Shown in pieces: positions 1 to 6,911 of a DNA stretch of 7,578 nt (positions are counted from its first letter, which is position 1; the number at the start of each line of letters is the position of its first letter). Source of the stretch: CAWDPQ01 sp049642465 (GTDB lineage Bacteria > Acidobacteriota > Vicinamibacteria > Vicinamibacterales > 2-12-FULL-66-21); the NCBI GenBank assembly GCA_049642465.1, contig JBAROV010000132.1, positions 1 through 7,578 of the forward strand, given 5' to 3'. Made by a program: the position numbers and the translations under genes. The notes under the pieces were generated by a model that saw only the letters and a list, made by a program, of their open reading frames with translations, had not been told where the DNA came from and made no database searches.

Positions 1-2
1 TT

Positions 3-791
3 GGCTGGGACGTCCTGCGCGGGGACGTGGACGAACTCGAAGACCTGATGCTCCGGTATCGTCCCAAGCTTATTTACACCAACCCGACGTTCCAGAATCC
101 CACTGGCGTGACCCTGTCAATCCGCGCCCGCCGGGAGATCCTCACGCTCGCCGAACGCTACCGCGTCCCCATCGTCGAAGATGCCACCTACCGTGAGTTG
201 TATTTCCACGAGGCGCCACCGCCCTCGCTGCGGGAACTCGACAGCCAGAATCTGGTCATTCACCTGAATAGCTTCTCGAAAGTCATGGCCCCGGGGCTTC
301 GTCTGGGCTGGCTGTCCGCCGCGCCGTCGATCATCGATCAGATGGCCATCATCAAACAGCGGCTGGATCCGCATACGCAGAACCTCGTCCAGTTCGCGAT
401 GGCGCGACTGATTCGCGAAGGCCACTTCGACGAGCACCTGGCGCGACTTCGCGGCGAACACGCGCGACGGTGCGCCGCGATGCTGGCATCCATACAGAGG
501 CACATGCCGGCCATGACGCTGCGCTTCACGCGTCCGACCGGCGGGCTGTATTTATGGTGCCGACTGCTCCCGGGCACGAATTCTCGCACCCTGCTCGATC
601 GAGCCCTCGCGGGAGGTGTCGCTTTCGTTCCGGGGCATGCGTTCTACTCCGACACCGCCGGCGATGCGGAGCTGCGGATCTGCTTCTCGAGCGTGTTGCC
701 CTCGACGATTGACGATGCGATCAGACGGTTGGGGCTGGCGTTTGCCGAGATCAGTTCGCTGGAACGCCGACAACTCATTCCGATCGCGTAG
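3..791 (+). CDS. PLP-dependent aminotransferase, fold type I (C-terminal part; 5' end outside window)
   Basis: The frame is open from the left edge and gives 262 residues before a TAG stop; the true start lies upstream. It is the large and C-terminal part of a class I/II aminotransferase. The motifs appear in family order. An NPTG box sits in TNPTFQNPTG. An Asp in VEDATY should pair with the pyridine nitrogen of PLP. The Schiff-base lysine is in SFSKVMAPGLRLGW, with the phosphate-binding Arg just after it. An Arg near the C-terminus (ELRICFS) should bind the substrate carboxylate. The SFSK-APGLRLGW signature is typical of the 2-aminoadipate/aromatic aminotransferase group and of the catalytic half of MocR/GntR fusion regulators. 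The missing N-terminus would decide between them through the presence or absence of a GntR helix-turn-helix. Substrate is unknown. Its last 17 bases overlap the convergent end of the NrfD-like gene. Family call is firm; subfamily is inference. Confidence 0.9.
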   Translation, partial: GWDVLRGDVDELEDLMLRYRPKLIYTNPTFQNPTGVTLSIRARREILTLAERYRVPIVEDATYRELYFHEAPPPSLRELDSQNLVIHLNSFSKVMAPGLRLGWLSAAPSIIDQMAIIKQRLDPHTQNLVQFAMARLIREGHFDEHLARLRGEHARRCAAMLASIQRHMPAMTLRFTRPTGGLYLWCRLLPGTNSRTLLDRALAGGVAFVPGHAFYSDTAGDAELRICFSSVLPSTIDDAIRRLGLAFAEISSLERRQLIPIA

Positions 792-1626
792 ACAAGGCGG
801 ACGAGCGACCGGCGTGGACCCAGCCGATTCGTGTCAGCAGCGACCCGGCGATCGCGGTCACGGCTGCAACCTGCCGAACGGAGCGCGAACGTCCGCCGAG
901 CAGCCGTAGAGCCAGAGGCACCGGGCCGGCCAACACCGTTCCGGCTCGCACAAGTTGGGTGCCCGTGCTTTCACCAGGCTGCGTCCCGAAGCTGGTTCGA
1001 GCCACCCTCGCGGCGGCGATCGAATCGACCGCCGCTGCCCCAAGGGCGATGTAGTGCAGTGCCCGGTGGCGATGTCCAGCGAGTTCCAGCAGTGAAGCCG
1101 CCGCACCGAGGCTGGAGGCACCCGACTGCAGCGGCAGCAGCTTCACGTCGCGCGACCAGACCGGGATCGCCGTTGCGCCAAGCAGCACGCCCGGGTAGGT
1201 CGAGAGTACGAGACCAGTTGCCGCTGACAGAAGACCTGCCGCATCAGTAACCTGCCGAATCGGCAGCAACGCATTCGTCCGCTGCTGGACAGCGTCCGCC
1301 AATGCCGACGCCGCGGCAGTGCTTGAAAACGCGACCAGCGTCCACGCGCCGACCGACATCGGGCTCTGCAGCTTGAACACGCGAAGCATGTTCAGGAAAC
1401 GCTCGGGGCGGCCGAGATCCGAGATGAGGAGCGCCGGCGATGCCGCACCACCGACCGCAGCCATCCACCGGGCGTCGCGAACGAGGGTTTGCGGCGCTCC
1501 GGTCGCGCGGGCAACGGCACCAATCACCGCAGCCGCGCCCGCTGCGCCGCCGGCGAAGAAGTACGCCGGGACTTCCCAGGTCCACACCGGCGGCTTGAGG
1601 AGCGGGAGATCGTAGTAACCGCTCAT
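775..1626 (-). CDS. NrfD-type integral membrane subunit of formate dehydrogenase (quinone-linked anchor)
   Basis: This 283-residue membrane protein starts at the ATG that overlaps the TGA of the preceding ferredoxin gene (ATGA), so translation is probably coupled. An upstream in-frame extension of 25 residues to 1701 is possible on paper, but it lies inside the ferredoxin gene and is hydrophilic. The N-terminus (YYDLPLLKPPVWTWEVPAYFF) and the segment SDLGRPERFLNMLRVFKLQS followed by PMSVGAW (residues about 69-95) are typical of NrfD/PsrC-like subunits. About eight hydrophobic segments can be seen, roughly at 18-40, 54-70, 90-112, 128-152, 165-182, 189-207, 227-243 and 250-270. NrfD-family proteins carry no haem and exchange electrons with the quinone pool through an attached ferredoxin subunit. 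Here the partner is the adjacent four-cluster protein. It takes the place of the cytochrome b gamma subunit (FdnI) of E. coli FDH-N. The 3' end runs 17 bases into the convergent aminotransferase gene. Direction of electron flow is not known. Confidence 0.87.
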   Translation of the reverse strand: MSGYYDLPLLKPPVWTWEVPAYFFAGGAAGAAAVIGAVARATGAPQTLVRDARWMAAVGGAASPALLISDLGRPERFLNMLRVFKLQSPMSVGAWTLVAFSSTAAASALADAVQQRTNALLPIRQVTDAAGLLSAATGLVLSTYPGVLLGATAIPVWSRDVKLLPLQSGASSLGAAASLLELAGHRHRALHYIALGAAAVDSIAAARVARTSFGTQPGESTGTQLVRAGTVLAGPVPLALRLLGGRSRSVRQVAAVTAIAGSLLTRIGWVHAGRSSALSTRSE

Positions 1627-2423
1627 CGACGCGATGGCGCAAGGAACGCGAGTGCGGTGCCGACCAGCATCAGCCCCGCAGTCAGTGCAGCCGATCGCCA
1701 TCCAGCTTCGAGATGCACGGTTGGGATTTCAGGGTGTGCGGGCAAATTGTAGTCGCCGGGATCGCCACGGACGATGAACAGCGCATGCGTTCCGCCAACG
1801 CTCGTCTCACGCGCGTCGTAGAGCACGGCATCATCGACGCCACGCGCGTGGAGGTCATGGACGCGTCGTTCTGCGCGAGCTCTCAGATCGTCGATCTCAC
1901 CAAACCGAATGGATTCGGTCGGGCACGCCGCCGCGCATGCCGGTTGCAGGCCAGCCTTCTGCCGGTCGTAACAAAAGGTGCACTTGAAGGCCCGGCCATC
2001 GTCTGGGCGTCGATCGACGACACCGAACGGGCAGGTCACAACGCAGTAGCCACAGCCGTTGCAGATGTCCGGCTGGATGAAGACGCCGCCGAATTCCGTC
2101 CGGACGATCGCGCCAGTCGGGCATGCCTCGAGGCACCCGGCGTGTTCGCAGTGCTTACAGACGTCCGACGAGAAATCCCAGCGGAACGGAATGGTGCGGC
2201 CACCGTCGGCGGTGACGGTTTCGCTCGGGCGTTCGATGAATTTGACGTGCCGCCACGTCGAATGCCCGAGCGCCTTGGTGTTGTCGTACGACCATCCGCT
2301 GAACACGAACCCATCGTCGGGGACACCATTCCATTCCTTGCACGCGACCTCGCAAGCCTTGCAGCCAATACAGAGGGTTGAGTCGGTTAAGAACGCGGTG
2401 ATCACGACGGGCACCGCGTGCAC
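1623..2423 (-). CDS. fdhB: Formate dehydrogenase beta subunit, four 4Fe-4S clusters with C-terminal membrane anchor
   Basis: This 266-residue electron-transfer subunit resembles FdxH/FdnH. Sixteen cysteines form four 4Fe-4S motifs: C18/C21/C24/C28 (CIGCKACEVAC), C89/C92/C97/C101, C121/C124/C127/C131, and C148/C151/C163/C167. In the family, cysteines from different motifs share clusters, but the count supports four. Residues about 244-262 are a single hydrophobic helix ending in SRR, matching the C-terminal anchor of FdnH. The role is to carry electrons from FdhA to the NrfD-like subunit. It lies 13 bases after the fdhA stop and overlaps the next gene by four bases, so all three form one operon. 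The start is uncertain: no ATG fits, GTG codons occur at residues 1, 4 and 7, and none has a good Shine-Dalgarno sequence, which suggests coupling to fdhA. There is no export signal of its own. Confidence 0.92.
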   Translation of the reverse strand: MHAVPVVITAFLTDSTLCIGCKACEVACKEWNGVPDDGFVFSGWSYDNTKALGHSTWRHVKFIERPSETVTADGGRTIPFRWDFSSDVCKHCEHAGCLEACPTGAIVRTEFGGVFIQPDICNGCGYCVVTCPFGVVDRRPDDGRAFKCTFCYDRQKAGLQPACAAACPTESIRFGEIDDLRARAERRVHDLHARGVDDAVLYDARETSVGGTHALFIVRGDPGDYNLPAHPEIPTVHLEAGWRSAALTAGLMLVGTALAFLAPSRR

Positions 2424-2436
2424 GTGACGCCGCAGG

Positions 2437-5400
2437 TCATTTTTTCTGGACGCGACATACCAGCGCCTTCGCTTCCATAATCCGAACGTTGGGTTCTTCC
2501 GAAATCGCCACGAGATCGTTCACGACGTCGCCGGTGACGAGGCCGCGGCCGCCAAAATGGTAGGGGAGCCCAACCTGGTGCACCGTCCGGCCCTGCGAGA
2601 AGACGGGTCGCATTCGCGTGGTGACGAGGGCTCGAGCCTCGATTGCGCCACGCGGTGTGGTGACAATCACCCAAGAGCCGGTTGTGGCGCCGATTTCACC
2701 GGCGAGCTCCGGTGACAATTCGCAGAAGAGTTCGGGCTGGAGCTCCGCGAGATGCGACAGCGTGCGTGTCATCCCGCCGGCGGTGTGATGCTCGGTCAAT
2801 CGGTACGTCGTCAGGACGTGCGGATAGCGTGGGTCGCCCGGGGACACGGCATACACGTTATCCGGCCGGGATTTCGGATCGGCTGCGGGGTTGGTCTGGC
2901 GCGCGTACAGCGCGTTCGGCAGAGGCGACTCCAGCGGCTCGTAGTGAGTGGGAAGGGGTCCGTCTTTCAAGCCGTTCGGCACCCAGATCCATCCCATGCC
3001 GTCTGGATGCATGATGAACGGCGCATCGCCCGCGAGCGCATCATCGCCGCGAGACTTCGGCGGCGGCCGATAATCCGGAGCCTTGCGCCGTGAGAAGTCC
3101 GGAGTGTCCAGACCGGTCCACTCGCCGCGCGATTTGTCCCACCAGACGAGGCGTTTCCGTTCACTCCACGGCTCGCCATCCGGACGTGCCGAGGCCCGGT
3201 TGTAGAGAATCCGACGGTCATCGGGCCACGCGAATCCCCACCCCCGTCCGTACGGTCCTTCGGCCCGGCGCTCGCGTGCGCGATTCTTTTCAGGAGAAGG
3301 ATAGACGCCCGAGTAGATCCAGCAGCCGCACGCGGTACTGCCATCGGCCTCGAGTGTTCGGAAACTGCCGACCGCGTCGTTGTTGGCGACGGTGTAGCCG
3401 TTGATCTCGTGCAGCACGGCGTCGATCCAGGGCTCGTCGTGCGGGCCCTCGACCGGGTAATCCCAGGTCAAGGCCCTGAGCGGTTCGTGTCGTGAATGGA
3501 GGTCGGCGGCCGCCCGGGCCTTGAGCTTGCGGCCGAGATGGTAGACAAACCACGCTTCACTTCGAGCGTCGCCCGGCGCATCGACCGCACGTTCATGCCA
3601 CTGGAGCAGGCGCTGTGTGTTGGTGAAACAGCCGTCCTTTTCGGCGTGCGCGGCTGCTGGGAAGAAAAAGACCTCGGTAGCGATGTCCCGCGTCGCGAGC
3701 TCCCCTTTGCGCACCTCGGGAGAGTCGAGCCAGAATGTCGCGGTTTCGGTTTCGACCAAATCGCGTACCACGAGCCACTTCAAGTTGGCGAGCGCGCGCC
3801 GTTCGAGTCTGGCGTTGGGCGCGCCGACAGCCGGATTCTGCCCCATCACGAACAGGCCTTCGAGCGGGCCGCCGCCATCTGCCATCTCCAGCCAGTACCC
3901 GAAGTGCGAATGGTCGCCGCTGATCCTCGGCAGCCACGCGAAGCCGAAATCATTGGACTCGGTCGCGCGTTCGCCGTACCACGCCTTCAGGAGCGACACG
4001 ACGTACCGATCGAGGTTCGCCCACCATCCAGAGGCCGAGCGGTGCTTCTGCAGGTATCCAGCGAGGCTACGACTGTCGGGACCGAGCGCTGGCATGGGGA
4101 TGTAGCCCGGCAGGATGTCGTACAGCGTCGGGATGTCGGTCGATCCCTGAATCGAGGCGTGACCACGAAGCGCGAGGATGCCGCCGCCCGGACGGCCGAC
4201 GTTGCCAAGGAGGAGTTGAAGTATCGCCGCCGTTCGAATGATCTGCACGCCGATGGAGTGCTGCGTCCAGCCGACGGCGTAGCAGATGGCGCCGGTCCGC
4301 TCGGGACCCGACGCGCGGCAAAAGGCGTCTGCAATCTCGAGGAATGCATTTCGCGGGACCCCACAGACATGTTCGACCATCTCTGGGGTATAGCGTGCGT
4401 AATGGCGCTTCAGAATCTGGAAGACGCAGCGGCGATGCTGCAGCGTCGGATCTCGATGCGGCGCTGCAAGTGTTGTCGCTTCTCCGCCTCGGTCCTTACC
4501 GTGACCTCCACGGACTCGCTCGTGGGCAGTGCCTTGATGCGTCGGTTCCGAACCTTCGTAGGACCAGGTATCGGGTGAGTAGCTAGCGGTCGCGGAGTCC
4601 CAGCCCGAAAAGAATCCGTCCAGCTCCTCGGTGTCGCGGAAATCCTTCGTAATGATCGTAGCGGCGTTGGTGTACGGCACGACATACTCCCGAAACTCGA
4701 GACCGTTCACCAGCACGTAGTTGACGAGCGCGCCCAGGAAGACGATGTCGGTGCCAGCCCGGATTGGCACCCAGAGATCCGCCATGGCCGACGTGCGGGA
4801 GTATCGCGGATCGACGTGAATGACTTTGGCGCCGCGCTCGCGCGCCTTCACCACCCAGCGGAACCCGACCGGATGGTTCTCCGCCATCGACGAGCCCATA
4901 ATCAGGATCGCGTCGGCGTTGACGAGATCCTGCTGCGCGGTTGTTGCGCCGCCTCGTCCGAACGAGGTGCCCAGACCGGGCACCGTGGAGCTATGTCATA
5001 TTCGGGCCTGGTTGCTGATGGCGACCATCCCGAGCCCGCCTGAGAAGAGTTTTTTGATCAGGTAGTTCTCTTCGTTGTCGAGCGTGGCCCCGCCGAGGTG
5101 CGCGATCGACGCACATTGCATCAGTGGCTGCTCGTCTCGAGACTCGGCGAAGTGCCTGTTGCGCGACTCCCACACCCGATCTGCCACCAGGTCGAGCGCC
5201 CTCTCCAGATCGATCTCCTGCCACTCGGCGGTATGGGGCGCGCGATATTTCACGCGAGTCGCGCGGGCCGAATGCGTCAGCAACTCGAACGTTGCGGCTC
5301 CTTTCGGGCAGAGGTGTCCTTCGGAGATTGGCGACGCGGGATCCCCTTCGACCGAAATGACGCGATTGTCGCGGTGAAAGATGAGCTGGCCGCAGCCAAC

Positions 5401-5565
5401 TCCACAATACGGGCACACCGATCGTGCGACAGCCGCTCCTTCGTGCCGGGGACGCAGTGCGCGCGTCGCGGCGCTCATCGCCTCCAGCCCGGTACCGTCG
5501 CCGCCGGTGGCGATCTGTTTGACCACCGGCCACGACGCAATCAATCCGCGCAATGTAGCGCCCAT
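2437..5565 (-). CDS. fdhA: Formate dehydrogenase catalytic (alpha) subunit, selenocysteine- and molybdopterin-dependent; TGA at 4996-4998 read as Sec
   Basis: The protein is 1042 residues when the in-frame TGA is read as selenocysteine, close to E. coli FdnG. It oxidises formate to CO2 (or the reverse) at a Mo or W bis-MGD centre. A 4Fe-4S site is formed by C51, C54, C58 (CPYCGVGCG) and C86, followed by the electron-relay Lys88 (CPKG). Sec190 sits in NQARI-U-HSSTV and the conserved His191 follows it. Further family motifs are HPVGFRW (231-237), RDPTLQHRRCVFQ, YTPEMVEHVCG, GWTQHSIG, and LLGNVGRPGGGILALRGH near 453-470. The C-terminal MGD-binding domain spans about 913-1042. The ATG at 5565 is chosen because GGGAG lies five bases upstream and because the N-terminus then matches the family (WPVVKQIATGGDGTG before the cluster); a TTG 17 codons earlier is less likely. 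No twin-arginine signal is visible from either start. A hydrophilic Gly/His-rich insert occupies about 338-370. fdhD and selenocysteine genes are not in the window. Confidence 0.95.
4966..4998 (-). promoter_or_regulatory. Bacterial SECIS element with its selenocysteine UGA codon inside fdhA
   Basis: On the minus strand the TGA occupies 4998-4996. After 18 bases comes a hairpin. Its 5' arm is GGTGCCC (4984-4978), its loop is GGTCT (4977-4973), and its 3' arm is GGGCACC (4972-4966). All seven pairs are Watson-Crick. The GGUCU loop is the apical motif bound by the elongation factor SelB in E. coli fdhF, and, as I recall that sequence, the codon-to-loop spacing is the same. The hairpin also codes for part of TVPGLGTS, so it meets both RNA and protein constraints. 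One difference from E. coli is that there is no bulged U on the 5' side of the stem. The fdhA terminator codon is also TGA, but the same hairpin is not seen after it. Confidence 0.93.
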
Positions 5566-5609
5566 ACGAACTCCCGGCCGAGCGCTATCATCTACTGAGG
5601 AGGGAAGGC
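5566..5609. promoter_or_regulatory. Divergent intergenic region between fdhA and the YHS gene
   Basis: Only 44 bases separate the two head-to-head start codons. Each side shows a ribosome binding site: GAGGAGGG at 5597-5604, five bases before the YHS ATG (strong), and GGGAG at 5575-5571 on the minus strand, five bases before the fdhA ATG. For fdhA, a weak sigma70-like pair can be drawn: TTGCCA (5616-5611) and GATGAT (5592-5587), 18 bases apart, which would give a leader of about 15 bases. On the plus strand TATCAT (5586-5591) resembles a -10 box, but there is no good -35, and transcription would begin at the ribosome binding site. The promoters must therefore overlap each other or reach into coding sequence. 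The promoter assignments are guesses; the ribosome binding sites are clear. Confidence 0.4.
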
Positions 5610-5762
5610 ATGGCAAAGGATCCAGTCTGCGGGATGATGGTAGATGAAAAGAAAGCTGCCGGCAAAAGCGAATATCAGGGAAAGACCTACTACTTCTGCG
5701 CGCCGGGCTGCAAAGCCAAGTTCGACTCGAATCCAGCGAACTATATCGGGAAGGATCGGTAG
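5610..5762 (+). CDS. Stand-alone YHS-domain protein, 50 residues
   Basis: The frame runs from ATG to TAG behind a strong GAGGAGGG ribosome binding site. Almost the whole protein is one YHS domain. It opens MAKDPVCGMMVDEKKA (Cys7) and continues with YQGKTYYFCAPGCKAKFDSN (Cys30, Cys34), ending in NPANYIG. The DPVCGM motif and the later FC-x3-C pattern are the two hallmarks of the family, which is related to TRASH-type metal-binding modules and also occurs at the ends of copper and heavy-metal P-type ATPases. The role is probably to bind a soft or transition metal with the three cysteines, in the cytoplasm; no signal peptide or membrane segment is present. It is divergent from fdhA and lies 21 bases before the YbdK-like ligase, so it is likely the first gene of that unit. 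The domain call is firm; ligand and partner are unknown. Confidence 0.93.
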   Translation: MAKDPVCGMMVDEKKAAGKSEYQGKTYYFCAPGCKAKFDSNPANYIGKDR

Positions 5763-5783
5763 CGCGACAGGTATGATTCCGGG

Positions 5784-6911
5784 ATGTCCCACCGGTTCAC
5801 CGTGGGAGTCGAAGAAGAGTTTCAGATCGTCGATCCAAATACCTGGGAACTGCGATCGCACGTATCTGAGCTGCTCGCCTCCAGCGCGCCCGTTCTTGGC
5901 GATCAGATCAAGCGCGAGCTGCATCAATCGATCGTGGAAGTGGGCACTCGAATCTGCGCCGACGTGTCGGAGCTTCGCGAGGAGATTTTCCGGACACGAC
6001 GCGAGCTGGCAGGTTCGGCGCAACGCGTGGGTCTGGCGGTCGCCGCGGCGGGCACCCACCCGTTCTCTCACTGGATGGATCAGGTGCTCTCTCCCGGCGT
6101 CCGCTACGACAGCATCGTCGAGGAGCTTCAGCAGCTTGCGCGGTCGCTGCTCATCTTCGGTTTGCACGTCCACGTCGCCGTGCCAGACCGCTCGACGATG
6201 ATCGATCTGATGAATGCGGCGAGGTACTTTCTGCCGCATCTCCTGGCGTTATCAACCAGCTCACCATTCTGGATGGGCCGTGACACGGGTCTGAAGTCGT
6301 ACCGCACGACGGTGTTTCGACGTTTCCCACGAACGGGTGTGCCCGATCACTTCGGGTCGTGGAGCGAATACGACAACTACGTGAAACTCCTGATCGATCT
6401 CCGGTGCATTGACGACGCGAAGAAGATCTGGTGGGACGTGCGGCCGCACCCGACTTTCGGCACGCTGGAGTTTCGAGTCTGCGATGTGCCGACCAAGCCG
6501 GACGCGGCGGTGATGCTGGCGGCGCTCTGTCAGGCGATTGTGGTCAAGCTTCATCGACTCTACACGCACAATCTCGGATTCAGACTCTATCGGCGCGCCC
6601 TCATTGAAGAGAACAAATGGCGCGCCGCGCGCTGGGGAATCGACGGCAAGCTGATCGACTTTGGCAAGCGTGCAGAAGTACCGATGCGCGAGCTCGCACG
6701 CGAGCTGCTCGAGTTTTTGGATGACGTCGTGGACGACCTCGGCAGCAGGAGAGAGGTCGAGTACATACATACCGTGCTCGCTGAAGGCACCAGCGCGGAT
6801 CGCCAACTCGCCGTATTCCGCGAAACGGGAGATCTCAAGGCTGTCGTCCGGCACATCGTCGAGGAGACGCAGGCGGGTGTGGACCGCCGCACCGAGGAGC
6901 GACGCGCGTGA
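5784..6911 (+). CDS. Carboxylate-amine ligase of the YbdK / GCS2 (glutamate-cysteine ligase 2-like) family
   Basis: This full-length, 375-residue soluble enzyme is of usual size for the family. Matching motifs in order are GVEEEFQIVD (8-17), the metal/ATP-site acidic strand; HQSIVEVGT (47-55); GTHPFSHW (90-97); LLIFGLHVHVAVPD (122-135); SSPFWMGRDTGLKSYR (159-174); WWDVRPHPTFGTLEFRVCD (216-234); and ENKWRAARWGIDG (276-288). Family members activate a carboxylate with ATP and join it to an amine. E. coli YbdK has weak glutamate-cysteine ligase activity, and its true substrate is not settled. The ATG has only a weak ribosome binding site, with the preceding stop 21 bases upstream, so coupling to the YHS gene is plausible. 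Its stop overlaps the GTG of the ATP-grasp gene. The substrate cannot be read from the sequence; calling it gshA would be unjustified. Confidence 0.93.
   Translation: MSHRFTVGVEEEFQIVDPNTWELRSHVSELLASSAPVLGDQIKRELHQSIVEVGTRICADVSELREEIFRTRRELAGSAQRVGLAVAAAGTHPFSHWMDQVLSPGVRYDSIVEELQQLARSLLIFGLHVHVAVPDRSTMIDLMNAARYFLPHLLALSTSSPFWMGRDTGLKSYRTTVFRRFPRTGVPDHFGSWSEYDNYVKLLIDLRCIDDAKKIWWDVRPHPTFGTLEFRVCDVPTKPDAAVMLAALCQAIVVKLHRLYTHNLGFRLYRRALIEENKWRAARWGIDGKLIDFGKRAEVPMRELARELLEFLDDVVDDLGSRREVEYIHTVLAEGTSADRQLAVFRETGDLKAVVRHIVEETQAGVDRRTEERRA

Noticed and set aside
1627..1701. 25-residue N-terminal extension of the NrfD-like protein
   Set aside because: The extension is hydrophilic, lies within the ferredoxin gene, and is less likely than the ATGA-coupled start, which gives the usual NrfD N-terminus.
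1713..2381. Plus-strand open frame of 222 codons opposite fdhB
   Set aside because: It lies opposite the cysteine-rich ferredoxin motifs, which fully explain the sequence, and no domain is recognisable in it.
3496..4578. Long plus-strand open frame of 360 codons inside fdhA
   Set aside because: It is antisense to strongly conserved formate dehydrogenase motifs, has no recognisable protein signature, and is the kind of open antisense frame common in high-GC DNA.
4981..4998. fdhA as a pseudogene or as two separate genes split by a stop codon
   Set aside because: The frame on both sides of the TGA is the same, no bases are lost, the residue position is the known Sec/Cys site, and a SECIS hairpin follows at the expected distance.
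5592..6239. Minus-strand open frame of 215 codons opposite the YHS and YbdK-like genes
   Set aside because: It crosses two well-supported genes and their ribosome binding site and resembles no known family.
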